Positions 1 through 5,674 of a stretch of 6,440 nt of DNA are shown piece after piece. A program made the position numbers and the translations under genes. The notes under the pieces were generated by a model that saw nothing but the letters and a program-made list of their open reading frames with translations, was not told where the DNA came from and did not search any database. Origin of the DNA: Desulfobacterales bacterium. Its GTDB lineage: Bacteria; Desulfobacterota; Desulfobacteria; Desulfobacterales; BuS5. Where the stretch lies: contig JAGVGX010000227.1 of the NCBI GenBank assembly GCA_020056865.1, forward strand, positions 1 to 6,440. Direction: 5' to 3'. Within the stretch, counting starts at the first letter, position 1; every line of letters begins with the position of its first letter.

Positions 1-188
1 CGTTTTCCAACCAACATAAGCAAGCCTCTCCGGGAATGATGGTCTTTTTTGTGTATCTTCAGGTGTTCTGTGAGATAAGATATACGGTGTGTCAGAAGTC
101 CAATTTGCACTTCCGGTGAACCCGTATCGGTTTCGTGTTGTCTATATTGATCAATCAACTCCTTTTTATTTTCTGATGTCAGAACCAC
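1..188 (-). CDS. rpsO: 30S ribosomal protein S15, N-terminal 62 codons (cut by window edge)
   Basis: S15 is a primary 16S rRNA-binding protein of the 30S subunit. It binds the central-domain three-way junction and nucleates platform assembly, and in E. coli it represses its own mRNA. I translated this frame by hand; it is open to the window edge with 62 full codons, against about 89 in the family. The diagnostic S15 block is present: DTGSPEVQI at residues 21-29 and the RNA-contacting [17 protein letters not shown] at 46-62. The start is GTG at 188-186, chosen because the family N-terminus begins there and a strong AAGGAGG lies 11 nt upstream. No in-frame ATG exists between that site and the conserved region. 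It follows truB, as in many bacteria, and pnp would be expected next, outside the window. Identity is very secure; the exact start is slightly less so. Confidence 0.96.
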   Translation of the reverse strand, partial: MVLTSENKKELIDQYRQHETDTGSPEVQIGLLTHRISYLTEHLKIHKKDHHSRRGLLMLVGK

Positions 189-199
189 TTTCTTTTTTT

Positions 200-206
200 C
201 CTCCTT
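200..206 (-). promoter_or_regulatory. Shine-Dalgarno of rpsO
   Basis: AAGGAGG is a full match to the anti-Shine-Dalgarno complement. It sits 11 nt before the GTG at 188 with an A-rich spacer. It is the strongest ribosome binding site in the window and is what fixes the GTG start. Confidence 0.8.
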
Positions 207-241
207 AAATATTGAATAATATATTTTATTTCTGTTGATTA

Positions 242-271
242 ATCATAAAACATATTGTTTGTATAAATCAA
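242..271 (-). promoter_or_regulatory. Candidate sigma-70 type promoter for rpsO
   Basis: On the minus strand TTGATT (271-266, 4 of 6 to the -35 consensus) is followed after 18 nt by TATGAT (247-242, 5 of 6 to the -10 consensus). Initiation would fall near 235, leaving a leader of roughly 45-50 nt that contains the rpsO Shine-Dalgarno. In E. coli an rpsO promoter also lies in the truB-rpsO spacer, so the position makes sense. The spacer is very AT-rich, so chance -10-like matches are common; this is a suggestion only. Confidence 0.35.
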
Positions 272-277
272 ACAATA
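253..277. repeat. Perfect 9-bp inverted repeat between truB and rpsO
   Basis: The arm TATTGTTTG (253-261) and its exact reverse complement CAAACAATA (269-277) are separated by 7 nt. The repeat begins 2 nt after the truB stop codon and covers the candidate rpsO -35 element and part of its spacer. It could be a protein operator or a weak mRNA hairpin. With two G/C pairs per arm and no following U tract on the mRNA strand, it is not a convincing intrinsic terminator. Confidence 0.5.
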
Positions 278-278
278 A

Positions 279-1196
279 TTAATTCGATAGAACACAGAAA
301 TATGTGTAACTGCTCTCTTCTTTGTTAAATTGAACAATAGCAATCAGGTTATGGCTGGTATCTAATATTTTTATAAAAGCCCCCCCATCGTTTATATTTG
401 GAAGAGCAATATCTTTTTCCGTTATTTTTTGGCCATGCATGATTTTCGTGGCCAGCATATCACTTGCTATAAATTCAGGCAAGTTCGGCAGCGCATCAGT
501 CATGCTGACAAGTTTACATAACAGATCATCCGGTGGATCAGCAGATATTTTGTCAATTTCTGAGAAATTAACCGCATCTTTTATCGAAAAACCGGAGCTT
601 TCAATCCTTCTGAGTTTTTTAAGATGCCCGCCACATCCAAGTGCTCTGCCAATATCAGCACCAAGCGTTCGTACATATGTCCCGGATTTGCAGGAAACCT
701 CAAAATGTATCTCAGGCAGATGTATATCCATGATGTTAATATATGAGATAAATGTATCCCTTTCAGGCTTAAAAATCGGTTGTCCTTTACGAGCGTATTT
801 GTAAAGGGGTACGCCTTTATGCTTTAAAGCTGAATAAGCAGGAGGCCGTTGTTTTATTTCACCTTGAAACTGTTGAATAACGGATGTAATATGGTACTCT
901 AAAATATGATCTATTTCCCCTGTTGCAGTAATATTTCCTGTTGCGTCCTGTGTGTCTGTTTCAATGCCAAGATGTAAAACAGCTTCATATTTTTTGTTAC
1001 CCTTTAAAAAGAAATCAGCAAGTCTTGTCGCCTTGTTAATGCAGCAAACAAGAACGCCGGTTGCAAACGGGTCAAGCGTGCCGGCATGCCCGACTTTTTT
1101 TGCCTGTAATCGTTTTTTAACCGCAGCGACAACCCCGGCTGAGGACATGCTTTCAGGCTTATCAATTACAATAATACCGCTTGATTCACAACTCAT
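279..1196 (-). CDS. truB: tRNA pseudouridine(55) synthase TruB
   Basis: TruB isomerises U55 in the tRNA T-loop to pseudouridine and also acts as a tRNA chaperone in the cytoplasm. The 305-residue product has the usual family length. It opens with the IDKPESMSS motif (11-19), followed by GHAGTLDPFATGVL (36-49) carrying the catalytic aspartate D42. Y70 in KKY and the YSALK block (121-125) line the active site, and SGTYVRTLGADIG (171-183) holds the conserved Y174 and R176. The C-terminal part (about 230-305) is a divergent PUA-like RNA-binding extension. The ATG at 1196 is 6 nt past the nrnA stop, and no Shine-Dalgarno is visible before it, so translation is probably coupled to nrnA. The position between nrnA and rpsO is the classical one. 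Identification is secure. Confidence 0.98.
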   Translation of the reverse strand: MSCESSGIIVIDKPESMSSAGVVAAVKKRLQAKKVGHAGTLDPFATGVLVCCINKATRLADFFLKGNKKYEAVLHLGIETDTQDATGNITATGEIDHILEYHITSVIQQFQGEIKQRPPAYSALKHKGVPLYKYARKGQPIFKPERDTFISYINIMDIHLPEIHFEVSCKSGTYVRTLGADIGRALGCGGHLKKLRRIESSGFSIKDAVNFSEIDKISADPPDDLLCKLVSMTDALPNLPEFIASDMLATKIMHGQKITEKDIALPNINDGGAFIKILDTSHNLIAIVQFNKEESSYTYFCVLSN

Positions 1197-1202
1197 AAAT
1201 AA

Positions 1203-2165
1203 TTAAAGTGTTTCAGCTATAATGGAAATTTCAGCCTTTATATCTGAAAGCTTTGCGTTAACATCAAATCCAGCGGCACAACAATGACCGCCTCCACCAA
1301 AGGAAGAAGCAATATCGGCAACATTGACACTGCCGTCGGATCGAAGGCTGACGTGAAATAGCGGCCTATCCTTATCTTTTTTCTGCTCCTGTATCAGAAC
1401 AGCAAGCTTTACATCCTCTATAATCCTTCCATAATTGATAAGGTCGTTTCCGTCTTCAAGTTGGGTGCCTGTCTCTTCGAGCATGCTTTGGGTAAGAGAC
1501 ATCATAGACAGCTTTCCATTTTTTGAAATCTCAATGGAGTCAAGTGCCAGATTTAACAGTTTGATTCTCCCAAGAGAGTATGTCCCATAAACATGCTGAG
1601 AAACATCATATGGATCAACACCCAGTCCCACCATTTTTTCGCATATGCCAAAGGCCGCCTTGTTTGTATTTGAAAAGCGAAAAGATCCCGTGTCAGTAAG
1701 TATGGCAGTGTACAGGGCAGTAGCTATATCTTTGTTAAGAGGAATTGCCATTTTTTTGATAAGACCATATACAATTTCAGCGCTGGCGCATGCGGTTGTA
1801 TCCACGAGTTGAAAATTGCCAAAACCTGTATTGGTTATGTGGTGATCAATGTTAATAACAACCGGTACCTGTTTTACATTCTCAGCAATGACACCGATTC
1901 GTTCTATATTCCCGCAATCTATAATTACTGCACAATCATATGCGCTGATATCTGTAACATGGTTAACAACCCATTTAACAGAAGGGATAAAACGATAAAC
2001 AGCTGAAATCAGGCTTTCATTATAGAGCGTAACTTCTTTTCCCAGAGCCTTAAGGGAAAGTCCCAAGGCAAGGGTTGATCCTATTGCATCTCCGTCCGGA
2101 TGAATGTGTGATGCAAGAAAAACACGTTTGCTTTTCTTAAGATGTTGTATTATCTGGTTTGTCAT
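1203..2165 (-). CDS. nrnA: DHH/DHHA1 phosphoesterase, NrnA-type nanoRNase / pAp phosphatase
   Basis: NrnA-family enzymes use two metal ions to degrade RNA fragments of a few nucleotides to mononucleotides, and many also dephosphorylate pAp. They replace oligoribonuclease (Orn) in lineages that lack it. The 320-residue protein has the full motif set: HPDGDAIGS (22-30, with D24 and D26, plus H20 just before), IIDCG (81-85, D83), the signature DHH (107-109), and TDTGSFRFSNT (157-167, D158). It ends in the DHHA1 domain with SLRSDG (273-278) and the phosphate-binding GGGGHCCAAGF (290-300). Nothing catalytic is missing. The ATG at 2165 lies inside the end of rbfA (29-nt overlap) and has no clear Shine-Dalgarno. 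It fits the family, because the first motif starts about 20 residues in. The family is certain; exact substrate preference (nanoRNA against pAp or cyclic dinucleotide products) cannot be read from sequence. Confidence 0.93.
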   Translation of the reverse strand: MTNQIIQHLKKSKRVFLASHIHPDGDAIGSTLALGLSLKALGKEVTLYNESLISAVYRFIPSVKWVVNHVTDISAYDCAVIIDCGNIERIGVIAENVKQVPVVINIDHHITNTGFGNFQLVDTTACASAEIVYGLIKKMAIPLNKDIATALYTAILTDTGSFRFSNTNKAAFGICEKMVGLGVDPYDVSQHVYGTYSLGRIKLLNLALDSIEISKNGKLSMMSLTQSMLEETGTQLEDGNDLINYGRIIEDVKLAVLIQEQKKDKDRPLFHVSLRSDGSVNVADIASSFGGGGHCCAAGFDVNAKLSDIKAEISIIAETL

Positions 2166-2508
2166 ATGTTTTAACTAAATTGAGGACATTGTCAATTTTT
2201 GATCCGTAGTCAAAGGAATCATCGTAACAAAATGTTATTTCAGGCATATATCGCAGTTCAAGTTGTCTGGCGAGAGTTTTTTTGATATATCCGTGTGCGC
2301 TTTTAAACCCGTTTATTGCGTCTTTAATGTTTGTGTCCTTCCCGGACAATACAAAATATGCGCGGGCATGTCTTAAATCATGGGACAGATCTATTTTTGT
2401 TATTGTGGCCATATTTATACGTGGATCTTGTATGTCCCTATGCAGAATCTCCGACATAACCTGACGAATTTTTACACTTACCCTGTCAGCGCGTGAAAAA
2501 GGTTTCAT
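2137..2508 (-). CDS. rbfA: 30S ribosome-binding factor RbfA
   Basis: RbfA binds the immature 30S subunit near 16S rRNA helices 1, 44 and 45. It helps late maturation of the 5' end and matters for growth in the cold. The 123-residue length is typical. Recognisable blocks are RADRVSVKIRQVMSEIL near the N-terminus (6-22), DPRI (28-31), LSHDLRHARAYF (41-52) and the carboxy block LARQLELRYMPEITF (79-93) followed by DSFDYGSKID. The AxG kink that replaces GxxG in this single KH-like domain is A71-H72-G73. The start ATG (2508-2506) overlaps the ylxP stop as ATGA, with only a weak GGAAG about 10 nt upstream, so coupling to ylxP is likely. The 3' end overlaps nrnA by 29 nt. Confidence 0.97.
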   Translation of the reverse strand: MKPFSRADRVSVKIRQVMSEILHRDIQDPRINMATITKIDLSHDLRHARAYFVLSGKDTNIKDAINGFKSAHGYIKKTLARQLELRYMPEITFCYDDSFDYGSKIDNVLNLVKTYDKPDNTTS

Positions 2509-2792
2509 AAGATGATAACTTCCATTTGACTATCGACAAATTCAGCTGCGTTGATATTGTCTGCCAGGTTTAATATTTTATCAATCTTTGAGTTTATTAC
2601 TTTCTGGTTGTTGCCAACCAGCGCAAAACCGATTTTTGCTTGTTGATGCATGTCGTTATCGCCCACTTCTGCGATGGAAATATTAAAATTGTTATGGATC
2701 CTGCTGACAATGGCCTTAACGACGCTTCTTTTTTCTTTCAGGCTCCGGCAGCCATGAATCCTGAATGTAAGTATTCCTGTCCCGATAATCAT
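2505..2792 (-). CDS. ylxP: DUF503 / YlxP-family protein
   Basis: This is a small 95-residue protein of the DUF503 family, known as YlxP in Bacillus and commonly encoded between infB and rbfA. The family hallmarks are seen: MIIG at the N-terminus, SLKEKRSVVK (17-26), then NISIAEVGDNDMHQQAKIGFALVGN (37-61, described here only by its extent and family pattern). No catalytic motif is apparent and the biochemical function is not settled. Gene context suggests a link to 30S assembly or initiation, which is inference. The ATG at 2792 is the only reasonable start: an in-frame stop occurs at 2816-2814 and no start codon lies between. No Shine-Dalgarno is recognisable upstream, which is odd because the gene follows a 254-nt spacer and cannot be coupled to infB by overlap. 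Confidence 0.92.
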   Translation of the reverse strand: MIIGTGILTFRIHGCRSLKEKRSVVKAIVSRIHNNFNISIAEVGDNDMHQQAKIGFALVGNNQKVINSKIDKILNLADNINAAEFVDSQMEVIIL

Positions 2793-2856
2793 GATGTATG
2801 ATGAGCATGCTTGCTAATTTAATATATTAGCTCAACTTTCTAACTTATATTTGTTT

Positions 2857-2866
2857 GAATTGTCTG
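2857..2866 (+). repeat. Left copy of 10-bp direct repeat flanking the palindrome
   Basis: GAATTGTCTG occurs here and again, identical and in the same orientation, at 2958-2967. The bases just outside the match differ on both sides, so the identity is exactly 10 bp. The two copies bracket the 91 bp (2867-2957) that contain the mirrored heptads, the arrangement expected of a target-site duplication. Confidence 0.6.
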
Positions 2867-2875
2867 TTCTTTCTG

Positions 2876-2957
2876 TGGTTGATCAGTTATTGGTTTACGG
2901 TTGTCGGTTACCAGTTATAGTTTTTAACCGGCAACTGTGAACCGCAAACTCTAAAAC
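2876..2957. repeat. Mirrored heptad repeat forming a long imperfect hairpin
   Basis: On the plus strand a GGTT or AGTT core recurs at 2877, 2885, 2892, 2899, 2906 and 2913, that is, every 7 nt apart from the first step of 8. After a short T-run the complement AACC/AACT recurs at 2926, 2933, 2940 and 2947, again every 7 nt. The two halves fold on each other: 2891-2910 pairs without a gap to 2925-2944, giving 16 Watson-Crick and 4 G-T pairs around a 14-nt loop. After a 2-nt internal loop, 2885-2888 pairs with 2947-2950. It encodes nothing. Tandem degenerate heptamers are known as dispersed elements in some bacteria (the cyanobacterial STRR family is the best documented); assigning this one to a family needs genome-wide comparison. 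Confidence 0.85.
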
Positions 2958-2967
2958 GAATTGTCTG
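2958..2967 (+). repeat. Right copy of 10-bp direct repeat flanking the palindrome
   Basis: This is the second exact copy of GAATTGTCTG, directly after the AAAAC that ends the heptad region. See the left copy at 2857-2866 for the interpretation as a possible target-site duplication. Confidence 0.6.
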
Positions 2968-3046
2968 CAAATCCAATATTATTTGTAAAATCAAATGTTT
3001 GTGCTAAGTCAAAAAGTTAAGATATTAACCATACACATATAAGGAG

Positions 3047-5611
3047 CTATAATTGGGTTTTTATTTCCTCCATATAGTAGCACTCGATGACATCGCCTGT
3101 TTTAATATCATTATATTTTTCAATGCCTATACCGCATTCAAAGCCATTTTGAACCTCTTTGGCATCATCTTTAAAGCGTCTTAGAGATGAAATATTTCCT
3201 TCATATGTTATGATGCCCTCTCTGAGAAGACGAACAAGCCCCCCCCGTTCGATTTTTCCATCAGTAACATAACACCCTGCGATAGCGCCGAGTTTCGGGA
3301 TGTGAAAAACTTCTCTAACTTCAGCCCTTCCCAAAACATGCTCTTTAAACGTAGAGGCCATCATGCCCGAAATAGACCCTTTTATATCTTCAATGAGACT
3401 ATAAATGATATTGTAAAACCTCATGTCTACGTTTTCATCTGAGGCTAAGGCCTGTACTTTCATTGAAGGCCGAACATTAAAGCCAACAATGATTGCATCG
3501 GAAACAGCGGCCAAAGACACATCCGATTCAGTTACGGTTCCGGTGGCTGAGTGAATCACATTTATTTTTACTTCTTTATTGGTAAGTTTGGTTAAAGACT
3601 CACTGATTGCTTCAATAGAACCCTGGACATCGGCTTTGATGATAAGGTTCATATTGCTGATTTTACCTTCCAGCATTTTTTCATATAACTTATCAAGGCT
3701 TATGTTGCTGGCTTTGGCGAGTTCTAAGGAACGTTTTTTCTGTATCCTGTGGATACTCACCTGTTTTGCATCTTTTTCATCTGAAAGAGCGACCATGTGA
3801 TCGCCGGCTTGGGGAACACCAGACAGGCCGGTTATCTCAACAGGTATTGAAGGGCCGGCTTTTTGAACCTGAACCCCTTTGTCATTAATCATTGTACGGA
3901 TTTTTCCATACTGTATGCCGCATACCACAGGTTCGCCAACATGAAGGGTGCCTTGCTGAACCAGAACAGTTGCTACAGGACCTCTCCCTGGATCGATTCT
4001 TGCTTCAATGACGTAGCCGGTGGATAGCCGTTCTGGGTCTGCTTTCAATTCAAGCATTTCCGACTGAAGAATCAAAATGTCTAAAAGATCATCAATGCCC
4101 TGGTTTTTTTTGGCTGAGACATTGACGAACATGGTATCTCCACCCCAGTCTTCAGAAACAAGCCCTTTTTCAGAAAGCTCACGCTTAACCCTTTCAGGGT
4201 CTGCATTCGGTTTGTCAATTTTGTTTACGGCAACCACAATAGGTACCTTTGCAGCCTTTGCGTGATTGATAGCTTCAACGGTTTGGGGCATAACACCATC
4301 GTCTGCTGCTACAACCAGGATGACTAAATCGGTGATACTGGCACCTCTTGAACGCATGGATGTAAAAGCTTCATGGCCGGGGGTATCCAAAAAGACGATC
4401 TGGCCTTTTTCTGTAATGACATGGTATGCACCTATATGCTGTGTTATTCCGCCTGCTTCGATATCCGTTACGCGGGTTTTTCGTATGACATCAAGCAGGG
4501 AGGTTTTCCCATGGTCAACATGCCCCATAATTGTTACTACCGGAGGCCTTTCCACGAGATTCCCGGTCGAATGATCATCTGAAATGTTTAATAAGGATTC
4601 TTCCTCAAAGGATGCTTTTTCCAATTCATAATCAAATTCTGAAGCCACAATTGCAGCCGTATCAAAATCTATTGTCTGGTTGACGGTTACCATGACTCCC
4701 AGGCCCATCATCTTTGCGATGATTTCATTGGCTTTTATTCCCATTCGCCGTGCAAGGTCGGAAAGCAGAATGCTTTCATCAATTTTGACCCTTCGTTTAA
4801 TAGCTCTGGGGGTTGTTATTAAGGTTTTTTGGCCTGTTGTCTGTTTTTTTCCTTTACCTGCCCATTTTTTGCTGCGCTTTGCCTTTGAATAAAGATCGTT
4901 TCCTTCAACAACCTCTTTCCGTTTGAATGAAATTCTTTTTTTACTCCATTTAATATCTTTTTCAGGCTCATCTACCTTGTCGGACAGTTTTTTCTTTTTC
5001 TTTTTCTTTGAAGCTTCTTCACTTTCAGCGGTTGGTTCTTTTTTCTCCGTTGTTGTCGGAGTGCTTGGTTCTACTTCAGAAGTTTCCTCTACCCTGTTTT
5101 CGATTATTTCCAGCGGAGTTATTTCCTCGGCAGGTATTTTTATATCAGGTGCATCGGGCAGTTTTATAATTTTTGCGGGGGAATCTTTTGCTGTTTTTTT
5201 TCTTTGTTTTTTTGGATGTTCAGATGCTACAGCAGGTTTTTTTTCTTTTTTAACAGGTTGTTCATGAACTAAAACCGGTTCGTCCGGTGTGACTTCAACT
5301 GTCTTTGCCGCGTCTTTTTCTTCAGATTTATCAACGATGTGAACCTCTGGTTTATCTGTGTCTTTTAATTGGACAGGTTCTACAGATACGGTTTTTTTCC
5401 GTCTTCGGATAACCGTTGGCCTTACGCGAGTTACCTCAACGGATTTGAGTTTTGTGCCAACAGCATTTGCCTTGATTGCTGCTATGGTTTCTTCATCAAG
5501 AGAAGACATGTGGCTTGCGACAGATATATTCATTGAGCTTATCTTTTCGATAAGCGTTTTGTTTGTCATGTTTAGATCCCTGGCAAGTTCATATACTCTG
5601 ATCTTTGCCAT
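3047..5611 (-). CDS. infB: Translation initiation factor IF-2
   Basis: IF-2 is the GTPase that brings formyl-Met initiator tRNA to the 30S subunit and promotes 50S joining. The 854-residue product is long-form, near the size of E. coli IF2-1. Domains in order: IF2_N (1-52, starting [13 protein letters not shown]); a charged, low-complexity Lys/Glu/Pro/Thr linker (about 53-270) with seven consecutive lysines at 202-208; a second IF2_N (about 276-330); and the G domain with GHVDHGKT (363-370), GGIT (387-390), DTPGH (409-413), NKID (463-466) and SAK (499-501). These are followed by the beta-barrel domain (about 530-620), C1 with TGTVTESDV (690-698) and GFNVRP (710-715), and the fMet-tRNA-binding C2 (about 745-850). 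All GTPase motifs are intact. The gene lies 63 nt after nusA with no ylxR between, and is followed by the 254-nt spacer before ylxP. Confidence 0.99.
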   Translation of the reverse strand: MAKIRVYELARDLNMTNKTLIEKISSMNISVASHMSSLDEETIAAIKANAVGTKLKSVEVTRVRPTVIRRRKKTVSVEPVQLKDTDKPEVHIVDKSEEKDAAKTVEVTPDEPVLVHEQPVKKEKKPAVASEHPKKQRKKTAKDSPAKIIKLPDAPDIKIPAEEITPLEIIENRVEETSEVEPSTPTTTEKKEPTAESEEASKKKKKKKLSDKVDEPEKDIKWSKKRISFKRKEVVEGNDLYSKAKRSKKWAGKGKKQTTGQKTLITTPRAIKRRVKIDESILLSDLARRMGIKANEIIAKMMGLGVMVTVNQTIDFDTAAIVASEFDYELEKASFEEESLLNISDDHSTGNLVERPPVVTIMGHVDHGKTSLLDVIRKTRVTDIEAGGITQHIGAYHVITEKGQIVFLDTPGHEAFTSMRSRGASITDLVILVVAADDGVMPQTVEAINHAKAAKVPIVVAVNKIDKPNADPERVKRELSEKGLVSEDWGGDTMFVNVSAKKNQGIDDLLDILILQSEMLELKADPERLSTGYVIEARIDPGRGPVATVLVQQGTLHVGEPVVCGIQYGKIRTMINDKGVQVQKAGPSIPVEITGLSGVPQAGDHMVALSDEKDAKQVSIHRIQKKRSLELAKASNISLDKLYEKMLEGKISNMNLIIKADVQGSIEAISESLTKLTNKEVKINVIHSATGTVTESDVSLAAVSDAIIVGFNVRPSMKVQALASDENVDMRFYNIIYSLIEDIKGSISGMMASTFKEHVLGRAEVREVFHIPKLGAIAGCYVTDGKIERGGLVRLLREGIITYEGNISSLRRFKDDAKEVQNGFECGIGIEKYNDIKTGDVIECYYMEEIKTQL

Positions 5612-5612
5612 T

Positions 5613-5620
5613 CCTCCCCC
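5613..5620 (-). promoter_or_regulatory. G-rich Shine-Dalgarno of infB
   Basis: GGGGGAGG ends one base before the ATG at 5611. The GGAGG part is too close for normal spacing, but GGGGG (5620-5616) could pair with CCUCC through one G-U pair at a 4-nt spacing. The start is not in doubt, because MAKIRVYEL is the canonical IF2_N beginning and the next ATG lies 14 codons inside that domain. Confidence 0.6.
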
Positions 5621-5674
5621 TTATGCGTATATTTTTTAATATTAATAATGAGTTAACCCAAAGGCAACATGTTT

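Larger units (their letters stand above)
2793..3046. other. infB-ylxP intergenic spacer, 254 nt
   Basis: This is the longest non-coding stretch in the window and the only sizeable one in an otherwise compact operon. It contains no credible open frame on either strand. Its centre is a heptad-based palindromic repeat flanked by 10-bp direct copies; both are listed separately. The flanks are AT-rich. Just after the infB stop, the minus strand has a 5-bp hairpin (GTTAA/TTAAC, 3029-3016) followed by five Ts, too weak to call a terminator. I see no convincing promoter for ylxP here. Confidence 0.8.

Noticed and set aside
2804..2811. 8-bp palindrome AGCATGCT upstream of ylxP
   Set aside because: Short self-complementary octamers are expected by chance, and nothing else about its position suggests function.
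2985..3012. TTGACT on the minus strand (3012-3007) as a -35 box for a ylxP promoter, with TTTACA/GACAAT as a second pair
   Set aside because: For TTGACT, spacing near 17 leaves a -10 with only 3 of 6 matches; the second pair has an 18-nt spacer but a weak GACAAT. In such AT-rich DNA these are not distinguishable from chance.
3031..3046. AAGGAG on the plus strand at 3041-3046 as a ribosome binding site
   Set aside because: No open frame with a start codon follows on the plus strand; downstream is the antisense of the infB end.
3239..3246. Run of eight Gs (mRNA strand) inside the infB C2 region, and a run of seven in truB (380-386)
   Set aside because: They are possible slippage or sequencing-error sites, but both frames read through with conserved protein on both sides, so there is no evidence of phase variation or error.
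4266..4574. Plus-strand open frame of 102 codons opposite infB, and similar plus-strand frames opposite truB, nrnA, rbfA, infB and nusA
   Set aside because: They lie antisense to strongly conserved domains (here the IF-2 GTPase domain) and their translations show no recognisable family. They are best explained as codon-bias shadows.
4989..5012. A-rich lysine tract of infB as a possible programmed frameshift site
   Set aside because: The A-runs are broken by G in most codons and the one AAAAAAC is not in the X-XXY-YYZ phase. The normal frame continues through to intact GTPase domains, so no frameshift is needed.
4923..5267. Plus-strand 114-codon frame rich in Ser and Phe that could look like a membrane protein
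   Set aside because: It is the complement of the Lys/Glu-rich low-complexity linker of IF-2; Lys codons read antisense as Phe/Leu runs. There is no independent support for it.
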